Source: an uncultured Candidatus Melainabacteria bacterium
GTDB lineage: Bacteria; Cyanobacteriota; Vampirovibrionia; Gastranaerophilales; Gastranaerophilaceae
Reading direction: 5' to 3'
DNA length: 11,169 nt
Assembly (NCBI GenBank): GCA_937895785.1
Contig: CALBKW010000120.1
Span: forward strand, 1-11,169
Position 1 is the first letter of the stretch; the number at the start of each line of letters is the position of its first letter. Below the pieces are notes generated by a model. That model was not told the DNA's origin, made no database searches, and worked only from the letters and a program-made list of their open reading frames with translations. Both the position numbers and the translations under genes were made by a program. Positions 5,795 to 11,168 of the stretch are shown here, piece after piece.

Positions 5795-6826
5795 TTAGTC
5801 GCCTAATTCGTCCCAAACTTTTTCAAAATCATGGTGAACTTTTTTCAGTGCTTTTACCATAATGTAGTCAAATTGCAATTCACGACCACCTTTGATTACT
5901 TCAAATGCTTTTTCGTGTGAAATTGAATCATGATAAGGTTTTTGAGTCCTTAATGCATCATAAACGTCTGCCACAGCCAAAATACGAGCTTCAAGCGGAA
6001 TGTCTGTTTTGCTTAAACCGTCAGGATAACCTGTTCCGTCATATCTTTCGTGATGATAGCGCGCAATGTTCATTGCCATTTTTATGAAATTGCTATCGCC
6101 AAACTGACTTTGAACATCTTTTAGCATGTTATAACCAATTATTGTATGTTGCTTCATTTGCTCAAATTCAGCCTCTGTAAGCTTGTCAGGTTTTAATACA
6201 ATTTCGTCAGCAATGCCAACCTTACCCACATCGTGCAATGGTGCAGCAAGTTCTAAATCTTTTATAAATTGTCTTGAAATTTCTTGTTTGTAAATCGGTT
6301 TTGTTAGTTCAACTGCTAGAATTTTGCAATAACGTTTTACTCTTTCCAAGTGATGACCTGTGTCGTCGTCTTTTGATTGTGCCAATTTTGCAAGCGAAAA
6401 GATTGTTTCCATTTGCTCATTAGTGATTCTTTCAACTTCTGATTTGTCAGCACTATTTTGCAAATCTCTCAATTTAATTTGTTTTGCAATACGTTCTCTA
6501 ACATCTTCTGGCTTGAAGGGTGTTGTCATTAGGTCATTTGCGCCACTGGCAAACGCTTTTACAATGTCGTCAGTGCGAGATTCTCTCGAAATTAAAATAA
6601 TCGGAATACATCTGTATTCAGGATTATCCTTTATTATTTTGCAAGTGTCAAACCCATTTCTATCTGACAAATTTGTGTCTATAATTACCAAATCAAGGTT
6701 CTTTGACATCTTTGCTAATGCACTGTCAGAAGAATTTGCGGTTTTTACGTCATAATTGTCCTTTGCTAATAACATAGACAAAATTTTTAAGTTAGTAGCA
6801 TTCTCGTCAACAATTAAAACTTTCAT
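5795..6826 (-). CDS. REC-HD-GYP response regulator, probable cyclic-di-GMP phosphodiesterase
   Basis: A two-domain cytosolic signalling protein of 343 aa. The receiver domain (1-120) has acidic residues D7/E8, the phosphoacceptor D50 (LVIIDTNLSDRNGF) and S80 at the switch position. The normally invariant lysine before Pro is Thr here (T102 in MTTPFKPED). A linker helix (125-150) leads to the HD-GYP domain: TGHHLERV (156-163), H198-D199 in PLHDVGKVG, H227, H258-H259 in HHERYDGTGYPDGL with the GYP triad 266-268, and D287 in AVADVYDAL. These are the metal and signature residues of c-di-GMP phosphodiesterases, although activity is not proven. AAGGAG lies just upstream of the ATG at 6826. It is divergent from the ACT gene through a palindromic promoter region; no partner histidine kinase is in the window. 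Confidence 0.92.
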   Translation of the reverse strand: MKVLIVDENATNLKILSMLLAKDNYDVKTANSSDSALAKMSKNLDLVIIDTNLSDRNGFDTCKIIKDNPEYRCIPIILISRESRTDDIVKAFASGANDLMTTPFKPEDVRERIAKQIKLRDLQNSADKSEVERITNEQMETIFSLAKLAQSKDDDTGHHLERVKRYCKILAVELTKPIYKQEISRQFIKDLELAAPLHDVGKVGIADEIVLKPDKLTEAEFEQMKQHTIIGYNMLKDVQSQFGDSNFIKMAMNIARYHHERYDGTGYPDGLSKTDIPLEARILAVADVYDALRTQKPYHDSISHEKAFEVIKGGRELQFDYIMVKALKKVHHDFEKVWDELGD

Positions 6827-6845
6827 AAATCTCCTTAATTTGTTT

Positions 6846-6867
6846 TTATGCTATGATTTTAGCATAA
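6846..6867. promoter_or_regulatory. Divergent promoters within one 8-bp palindrome
   Basis: TTATGCTA (6846-6853) and TAGCATAA (6860-6867) are perfect inverted repeats around TGATTT. On the plus strand the element contains the extended -10 TGCTATGAT (6849-6857) for the ACT gene. On the minus strand it contains TGCTAAAAT for the HD-GYP gene. The two face each other, so RNA polymerases would compete. The palindrome may also be an operator. Confidence 0.5.
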
Positions 6868-6892
6868 GTTTCAGATTAAGACAAGGTGAAAA

Positions 6893-7171
6893 ATGGACGA
6901 ACAAAAAATTATAGTTACACTTTCAGGCAAAGATCAAGTCGGAATTGTTATGCAAGTTACAACAATTTTGGCTAAATATGACGTAAACATTGAAGATATC
7001 AAACAAACTCTTATGCAAGGTCAATTTGTGATGTTCTTGCTTGGTGATATTTCTCAATCAAAAAATACTTTCAAAGAAATTAAACAAGCTCTTTTAGAAA
7101 AAGCTGAAGAATTAGGTATGGAAATTTGGATTCAAAAGAAAGAAATTTTTGATAAAATGCATACCATTTAA
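6893..7171 (+). CDS. Small ACT-domain protein, UPF0237-like
   Basis: A 92-aa protein consisting of one ACT-type ligand-binding fold plus a C-terminal helix. The start is KIIVTLSGKDQVGIVMQVTTIL (residues 5-26), with the typical strand followed by DxxGI at the head of helix 1, then DVNIEDIKQTLMQGQFVMFL (30-49). Stand-alone proteins of this kind (UPF0237) are thought to bind amino acids or relatives and act as small regulators; the ligand here is unknown. AAGGTG at 6883-6888 precedes the ATG closely. It is transcribed from the palindromic divergent promoter it shares with the HD-GYP gene and ends at the bidirectional terminator shared with the aminotransferase gene. Both neighbouring metabolic genes (symporter, aminotransferase) concern small amino acids, a weak contextual hint. 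Confidence 0.85.
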   Translation: MDEQKIIVTLSGKDQVGIVMQVTTILAKYDVNIEDIKQTLMQGQFVMFLLGDISQSKNTFKEIKQALLEKAEELGMEIWIQKKEIFDKMHTI

Positions 7172-7214
7172 TAAATTTCTAAAAAATCATCTTAAAAACA
7201 TATAAAAATCAAAA

Positions 7215-7264
7215 ATGTAGGTAAAAACACGTACGTAATTTTACGTACGTGTTTTTACCTACAT
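7215..7264. terminator. Bidirectional terminator, 24-bp perfect inverted repeat
   Basis: Arms 7215-7238 and 7241-7264 are perfect reverse complements separated by only TT. The core reads AAAAACACGTACGTAA, then its mirror ending in TTTTT, so each strand has A-run, stem, T-run. It lies between the convergent ACT and aminotransferase genes and fits a shared terminator. The extra pairs outside the runs (ATGTAGGT/ACCTACAT) and the 2-nt loop are unusual. Confidence 0.8.
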
Positions 7265-7294
7265 CGCTCTAGAAATAATTGTTATGATTGCTCT

Positions 7295-8449
7295 TTAAAG
7301 ATTTCGTTGGGAATTTGACCACTCTATAGCAGTTCTTACTCCAACGCCTACCTCGAATTTGTGTCCCAGAGCTAAAAGTACGGCTTCAAGTGAAGCTACA
7401 GCAGTCAGTAAATCCCTGTCAGAAACGAATCCAAGAGTTCCCATTCTGAAAATCTTGTCTTTAAGCGTATTTTGACCGTTTGCTACTACTATATCAAAGT
7501 CTTTACTTAAATGAGAGCGAATATCAGGTACTGAAATGCCCTCAGGTGGCAAAATTGAAGTAATTGCATAGCTTGCATTTCTGTCGTCTTTTACTAAAAG
7601 CTCCAAGTTAATAGCCTTTAATGCTTTTCTCAAGCCTAATGCAAGCCTTTCGTGTCTTGCAAAAACATTTTCTAAACCTTCCTCTTTGATACGTCTTAAA
7701 GCCTCTTGTAGAGCGTAAATCAAGTTTACAGCAGCCGTGTAAGGAGTAGAATTTTCTCTGACAGATTTTCTATGTGCATCCCAACTGAAATAGAAGCTTG
7801 GGTGCTTGCATTCAGCGTGTACGCGCCATGCATCTTCGCTTGCGACAAGGAAAGCAAGTCCTGGAGGAATCATAAATCCTTTTTGTGAGCCAGATACAAG
7901 TACATCAATACCCCATTCGTCAGTTTTTACAGGCATTGCGCTTACACTAGTAACGCCGTCAACAACAGAAATTGCACCATGTTTTTTGATGATTTTGCAA
8001 AGTGTTTCAATGTCGTTTTTCGCTCCAGTAGAGGTTTCTGAGTGTGTTAGAGTTACAATTTTGTATTGTTTTTCACTCATTTTCTTTTCAACCTCTTCTG
8101 GATTGATTACTTCACCCGCCGAAACCTCGATTTTATCAACATTTGCGCCATATCCAGCGGCAATTTTAGCCCATCTGTTACCAAAATTACCTAAAGATAA
8201 GCAAAGCACATTGTCACCTTCATTAACGAGGTTTGAAATCGCTGCATCCATTGCCCCTGTTCCGCTAGAAGCAAACATAAATACGTCATTTTTAGTCTGG
8301 AAAACATATTTAAGGTTTTCATATACTTCTTTTAAAATTTCCGAAAATTCCGAACTTCTGTGTCCAATCGGGTGTTTAGCCATTGCAAGTAGTACACTTT
8401 CAGGAACAGGTGTTGGTCCTGGAATCATCAAAAATTGCTTATTTTTCAT
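7295..8449 (-). CDS. Class-V PLP aminotransferase, serine/alanine-glyoxylate type
   Basis: A cytosolic PLP enzyme of 384 aa, fold type I. It resembles alanine-glyoxylate/serine-glyoxylate aminotransferases and the cyanobacterial protein once named the soluble hydrogenase 42 kDa subunit. Visible blocks are the N-terminal IPGPTPVPESV (9-19), GHRSSEF (29-35), the PLP phosphate loop SSGTGAMDAA (61-70), SETSTGA (137-143), the cofactor-ring aspartate D164 in VVDGVTS, and the Schiff-base lysine K190 in SGSQKGFMIPPGLAF. The C-terminal domain has FRMGTLGFV. The amino donor (Ser, Ala or other) is not determinable. AAGGAAGGAT (8464-8455) gives a good ribosome site for the ATG at 8449. It lies downstream of, and on the same strand as, the locus B small ORF, whose mRNA could read into it. 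It ends at the shared palindromic terminator. Confidence 0.93.
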   Translation of the reverse strand: MKNKQFLMIPGPTPVPESVLLAMAKHPIGHRSSEFSEILKEVYENLKYVFQTKNDVFMFASSGTGAMDAAISNLVNEGDNVLCLSLGNFGNRWAKIAAGYGANVDKIEVSAGEVINPEEVEKKMSEKQYKIVTLTHSETSTGAKNDIETLCKIIKKHGAISVVDGVTSVSAMPVKTDEWGIDVLVSGSQKGFMIPPGLAFLVASEDAWRVHAECKHPSFYFSWDAHRKSVRENSTPYTAAVNLIYALQEALRRIKEEGLENVFARHERLALGLRKALKAINLELLVKDDRNASYAITSILPPEGISVPDIRSHLSKDFDIVVANGQNTLKDKIFRMGTLGFVSDRDLLTAVASLEAVLLALGHKFEVGVGVRTAIEWSNSQRNL

Positions 8450-8469
8450 ATTTTATCCTTCCTTAGCAC

Positions 8470-8497
8470 TTGAATTTTTATAAAAATAGGTTATAAT
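8470..8497 (+). promoter_or_regulatory. Sigma-70 promoter of the locus B antisense RNA
   Basis: TTGAAT (8470-8475), a 16-nt spacer and a perfect TATAAT (8492-8497) predict a start at A8504, the first base of AGGGAC. The position relative to the RNA is the same as in locus A. The next plus-strand coding gene is waaA, beyond a terminator, so this promoter needs a non-coding product to explain it. Confidence 0.75.
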
Positions 8498-8503
8498 GCT
8501 AAT

Positions 8504-8550
8504 AGGGACATCTACTTAGAGGTGTCGCTCTAAGCAGATGCTTCGTTCCC
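8504..8550 (-). promoter_or_regulatory. 3' hairpin of the locus B minus-strand mRNA
   Basis: Directly after the small ORF stop, the minus RNA forms GGGAA...UCCC enclosing a 13-bp stem with no mismatch: the 8535/8514 position is G-U here but C-A in the plus RNA. CCCTAT follows, as in locus A. There is no adjacent U-run, so it is a stabilising or processing structure rather than a clear terminator, and some read-through towards the aminotransferase gene is possible. Confidence 0.5.
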
Positions 8551-8625
8551 TTACAATAGCGTCGAAACTAATTGTATTAAAAGTCCTAGTACAGCTAGGG
8601 CTTTTTTAATTGTTTCTTCTTCCAC
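8551..8625 (-). CDS. 24-aa hydrophobic peptide, candidate type I toxin, locus B
   Basis: A small ORF with a GTG at 8625 and TAA at 8551-8553. GAAAGGAGGTGATA lies upstream with about 9 nt between GGAGGT and the start; no ATG is available between them. The peptide begins MEEETIKKALAV: an acidic head (E2-E4), a KK pair (7-8), then an uncharged Leu/Val/Ile-rich helix-like stretch to the C-terminus (9-24). The codons for K8-A9 align with K19-A20 of the locus A peptide because both lie in the antisense terminator stem (AAAGCYC); otherwise identity is low. The family is unrecognised. Size and hydrophobicity fit small membrane toxins of type I systems. A leader-peptide role for the downstream aminotransferase is a weaker alternative, since locus A has no gene downstream on this strand. 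Confidence 0.55.
   Translation of the reverse strand: MEEETIKKALAVLGLLIQLVSTLL
8582..8607 (+). terminator. Intrinsic terminator of the locus B antisense RNA
   Basis: AGTCCTAG (8582-8589)/CTAGGGCT (8595-8602) gives an 8-bp stem with one T-G wobble and a TACAG loop, followed by a T-run to 8607. It is embedded in the opposite-strand small ORF. Confidence 0.85.
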
Positions 8626-8693
8626 TGTTATATCACCTCCTTTCAGCCATTTCTTCGTGTATGTGTTGCCTTTGGAGGTATGGAACTTACCCT
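8626..8693 (-). promoter_or_regulatory. Locus B mRNA leader with a Shine-Dalgarno and an anti-Shine-Dalgarno
   Basis: The leader runs from the AGGGTA at 8693 to the GTG at 8625 (68 nt). ACCTCC (plus coordinates 8674-8679), at transcript positions 15-20, is exactly complementary to the GGAGGT core of the ribosome site. Locus A uses UAUCACC at positions 13-19 against the neighbouring GGUGAUA. The leaders share AGGGTA and AAGAAATGG..GAAAGGAGGTGATA. A possible -10 TAAAAT (8702-8697) lies upstream. Confidence 0.55.
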
Positions 8694-8715
8694 ATTATTT
8701 TATTTTCAATGTTCG

Positions 8716-8724
8716 TGCTAGAAT
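8716..8724 (+). promoter_or_regulatory. Extended -10 promoter of waaA, nearly leaderless
   Basis: TG-C-TAGAAT (8716-8724) is an extended -10. The expected start at about 8731 leaves 0-3 nt before the ATG at 8734, and there is no Shine-Dalgarno. The TTCGTGCTAGAAT block resembles TTCGTGTTATAAT before the glycosyltransferase. Confidence 0.55.
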
Positions 8725-8733
8725 AATTATATT

Positions 8734-9957
8734 ATGATTTATGGCTTTTTATCTACAATTTTATTTATCTTAATATTACCATTTTGGCTTGTTGCAGGTT
8801 TGTTTAAACATAAACTAATTGCGGGTTTTAGAGAAAAATGTGGATATTTTGATGCTCCAAATTTAAAGGACAGTATTGTTTTTTATGGCGTGTCTGTCGG
8901 AGAGATTAATGCTCTTGAAAATCTTATAAAACATGTAAAAGAGACTTTTAATAACCCTATCGTTGTATGCACAGGAACAGTTACAGGGCAAGAAATAGCA
9001 AAGAAAAAATTGGCTAAAATTGCTGATTTTATTACGTATTTTCCTTATGACTTTCCGTTTTGTGTGGGGCATTTCTTGAATAAGGTTAATCCAAAAATTG
9101 TAATTGTTGCAGAAACTGAATTGTGGCCTAATTTTGCGCGCTTGGTCCGTAATCGTGGAATCGAGTTGATGATTATAAACGGTCGTATTTCAGATAGAAC
9201 CTATAATTCATACAAAAAATTGTCGTTCTTTTTTAAACCTATCTTGCAAAATTATACAAAAATTCTTACACAGTCTAATAGAGATAATGAAAAACTTATT
9301 TCTATCGGTGCAAATCCTGAAACAACAACTGTTATGGGTAATTTGAAGTTTGATATTGCTAAAAAAGACTGTGATTTTGATTTAGGTCAAGGTCGTATAA
9401 TTATTGCAGGGAGTACACATGCGGACGAGGACGAGTTGTTTATACCTGTGTTTACTGAATTGAAAAAGGATTTTGACGATATAAAATTGTTGGTTGCTCC
9501 ACGACACCCAGAACGTCAAAATGCTGTTAAGAAGCTGATTGAAGCAACAGGTTTGAACTGGGGATTGCGCTCAAATGGTGACAAATTCGACGACAAAGAT
9601 ATCATAATGCTTGATACAATGGGTGAATTGGGTAAGGCTTATGCACTTTGTCATTTTGCGTTTATCGGCGGAAGTTTTAATAAAACAGGTGGGCATAATC
9701 CTTTAGAGGCTACAGTATTTGAAAAACCTACTATTTCAGGTACTTGCGTAAGTAATTTCAAAGATATTTATGCACTTTTGACTCAAACTGGCGCATCAAA
9801 AATTGTTGCAAACGTAAAAGAATTAAAAGAATACATGAGAAAATTACTTTCAGATAATGAAATTTACCAAAAGTGTTGTGAAGATTGCAAAACAGCCTTC
9901 GCAGAAAACCAAGGCGCACTAGAATATGTAATCAGCGAATTGAAAGAAATCGTTTAA
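8734..9957 (+). CDS. waaA: 3-deoxy-D-manno-octulosonic-acid (Kdo) transferase WaaA/KdtA
   Basis: An inner-membrane GT-B enzyme (CAZy GT30) that transfers Kdo from CMP-Kdo to the lipid A precursor in lipopolysaccharide core synthesis. It is 407 aa, close to family size. An N-terminal membrane segment lies at 3-23. SVGE (54-57) carries the predicted catalytic Glu57. AETELWPN (126-133), NGRISDRTYNSY (149-160), GSTHADEDE (226-234), APRHPER (255-261), DTMGELGKAY (294-303) and FIGGSFNKTGGHNPLEA (310-326) are all family blocks. The usual His/Ala before the SVGE motif is YGV here, a minor variation. Its mRNA seems leaderless and has no ribosome site. The last codons overlap the end of the convergent minus-strand gene, with no terminator visible between them. 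Its presence argues for a lipopolysaccharide outer membrane. Confidence 0.96.
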   Translation: MIYGFLSTILFILILPFWLVAGLFKHKLIAGFREKCGYFDAPNLKDSIVFYGVSVGEINALENLIKHVKETFNNPIVVCTGTVTGQEIAKKKLAKIADFITYFPYDFPFCVGHFLNKVNPKIVIVAETELWPNFARLVRNRGIELMIINGRISDRTYNSYKKLSFFFKPILQNYTKILTQSNRDNEKLISIGANPETTTVMGNLKFDIAKKDCDFDLGQGRIIIAGSTHADEDELFIPVFTELKKDFDDIKLLVAPRHPERQNAVKKLIEATGLNWGLRSNGDKFDDKDIIMLDTMGELGKAYALCHFAFIGGSFNKTGGHNPLEATVFEKPTISGTCVSNFKDIYALLTQTGASKIVANVKELKEYMRKLLSDNEIYQKCCEDCKTAFAENQGALEYVISELKEIV

Positions 9958-10727
9958 TTTTCCCAAATTTCTCTAATTAATGTTAAAAGAGGCTTTTTAA
10001 CCAACGGTTCAACTTTGATTTTTGTATGTTTTAGAGTTTTATACATCAAATCTTCTAGCAAATCTACGTATAATTTTGTTGAAACAAGTACATAGTTTGG
10101 ATTTAAACCTTTAATTTCATTTGGGGCATAAACTTTGTAACCTAAAAACTCGTCATTTTCACCATGATTTTCAAATTTTTTGTCTGAAATACCGATAATA
10201 TTTAATTCTGAAAGATTAAAATATTTTTTGATAAGTTCTAAAAATGTTCCTGCGCCATATAGGACAACAGTTTTGCCGTTTAGTTTTTTTGCTAATTTTG
10301 GTAATGTTTTGTCGAATTTAAACTCATAAAGATAGTTCAAATTTTCGCGTTCGTTTGGAACTTCTTCATTGAAAACCGTTCTGACATCTTTGTTTTCAAT
10401 ATGTAGAGTATTGAAAACGTAATCTAGGACAGGTTTTGGTTCTTCTGATGTAATTAAAAGAACATCAAAATCTTCATTTTTAATTTGTTCAGGAGTGATT
10501 GCACGAATACCTTCAAATGTTTCTACAGGTTCAGTTTGAAACTTTTTGTCAGCGATAGCGGTAACATTTAGAACATCTTTGAAGAAGTAACGTTGATTAA
10601 GTTCAACAAAATCTTCGTCAGCGCCTAAAAGAATAACTTTTTTACCTTTAATTTCGCCCATAGACCAAAGAAGGTCATCATCAAATTTTCTAGTTTTAAT
10701 TTTTTCTTTAAAATATCTTGTTAACAT
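9954..10727 (-). CDS. Tandem Rossmann-like protein of unknown function
   Basis: A 257-aa protein with two similar nucleotide-binding-like halves. Half 1 reads KGKKVILLGAD (27-37), IADKKF (58-63), GIRAITPEQI (73-82), FDVLLITS (87-94). Half 2 reads NGKTVVLYGAG (150-160), ISDKKF (180-185), GYKVYAPNEI (196-205), NYVLVSTK (211-218). Order and spacing match, so this is an internal duplication. Similar single domains occur with glycan enzymes and sugar-nucleotide acyltransferases (PglD N-terminal or CoA-binding-like), but I cannot name this family and see no catalytic residues. Only half 2 keeps the GxGxF-like GAGTF loop; half 1 has GADEDF. The start at 10727 has CAGGAG 6 nt upstream; an in-frame extension to 10772 lacks one. 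It is 51 bp downstream of the pyruvyl-transferase gene, probably co-transcribed, suggesting a role in surface polysaccharide metabolism. Confidence 0.75.
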   Translation of the reverse strand: MLTRYFKEKIKTRKFDDDLLWSMGEIKGKKVILLGADEDFVELNQRYFFKDVLNVTAIADKKFQTEPVETFEGIRAITPEQIKNEDFDVLLITSEEPKPVLDYVFNTLHIENKDVRTVFNEEVPNERENLNYLYEFKFDKTLPKLAKKLNGKTVVLYGAGTFLELIKKYFNLSELNIIGISDKKFENHGENDEFLGYKVYAPNEIKGLNPNYVLVSTKLYVDLLEDLMYKTLKHTKIKVEPLVKKPLLTLIREIWEN

Positions 10728-10778
10728 AAATAACTCCTGTAATAATTTTAGCAGATTTTGCGATAAATACAAGCTTTC

Positions 10779-11168
10779 TTAAAAATAAATTGGTATCAAG
10801 TGCAATATTTTTTGTGTTTTTTTGAAAACTACGCGAAATTTTTGTATGTAATAAACGTAATTTTTCCTAGATTTATACATTTTTTCTGTCTTTTTGTTTA
10901 ATTTTTCAAGAACATCTGCGTTAGGTTTTCCTAATATTTGTGACTTTGCATTTTCTTTAATAAGTTCTTTTAAATCTTCTATATTGGGCGCTTTAGGATT
11001 CCAATTAATAATAGGAATATCTTCTGGTGAATACTTCGGAATAATTCCGTCTAAAACATCAAGTCTGCAATTTTCAATATCTTTTATAATTAAAATTACA
11101 GGAATACCCATTGCGATACAAGGCATTGCGCAATGTATTCTAGGAGTTATAACTAGTTTCGCCTCATT
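10779..11168 (-). CDS. Polysaccharide pyruvyl transferase family protein, C-terminal part only
   Basis: The frame is open to the right edge, so the N-terminal part lies outside. About 129 residues remain. The visible start, EAKLVITPRIHCAMPCIAMG followed by IPVILI, is the C-terminal signature of the polysaccharide pyruvyl transferase family (CsaB/WcaK-like GT-B fold), with the conserved R-x-H. Such proteins add pyruvyl groups to glycans or act as related surface-sugar transferases. The exact reaction cannot be read from this part. The ATG at 11126 is internal to the motif and not the true start. The tail (residues after about 100) is basic and Lys/Tyr-rich. It heads a minus-strand unit with the tandem Rossmann-like gene, 51 bp downstream. 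Confidence 0.8.
   Translation of the reverse strand, partial: NEAKLVITPRIHCAMPCIAMGIPVILIIKDIENCRLDVLDGIIPKYSPEDIPIINWNPKAPNIEDLKELIKENAKSQILGKPNADVLEKLNKKTEKMYKSRKNYVYYIQKFRVVFKKTQKILHLIPIYF

Larger units (their letters stand above)
8504..8607 (+). ncRNA. Locus B antisense RNA, candidate antitoxin, about 104 nt
   Basis: This is a predicted small RNA from the promoter at 8470-8497 to the terminator at 8582-8607. The 5' part folds as GGGA (8505-8508)/TCCC (8547-8550) enclosing a 13-position hairpin, CATCTACTTAGAG (8509-8521) with CTCTAAGCAGATG (8528-8540), with a single A-C mismatch (8514/8535) and a 6-nt loop. The 3' part is antisense to 57 nt of the ORF at 8551-8625. Order and geometry copy the locus A RNA: start on AGGG, hairpin in a G/C-closed outer stem, linker, then a terminator inside the opposing ORF. 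No coding potential is evident. The antitoxin role is inferred. Confidence 0.65.

Noticed and set aside
6360..6755. A 131-codon plus-strand open frame.
   Set aside because: It lies wholly antisense to the well-supported HD-GYP gene, shows no family motif and has no ribosome site.
7806..8483. A 225-codon plus-strand open frame.
   Set aside because: It mirrors the aminotransferase gene, whose motifs and ribosome site are clear, and its translation shows no recognisable domain.
8450..8625. Locus B small ORF as an attenuator leader peptide of the aminotransferase.
   Set aside because: The peptide is not enriched in a likely regulatory amino acid, locus A has the same module with no same-strand gene downstream, and a dedicated opposing RNA gene is present. 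Read-through into the aminotransferase remains possible.
10728..10772. N-terminal extension of the tandem Rossmann-like protein.
   Set aside because: It has no Shine-Dalgarno, and the ATG at 10727 has CAGGAG directly upstream. The extension would also cover that site.
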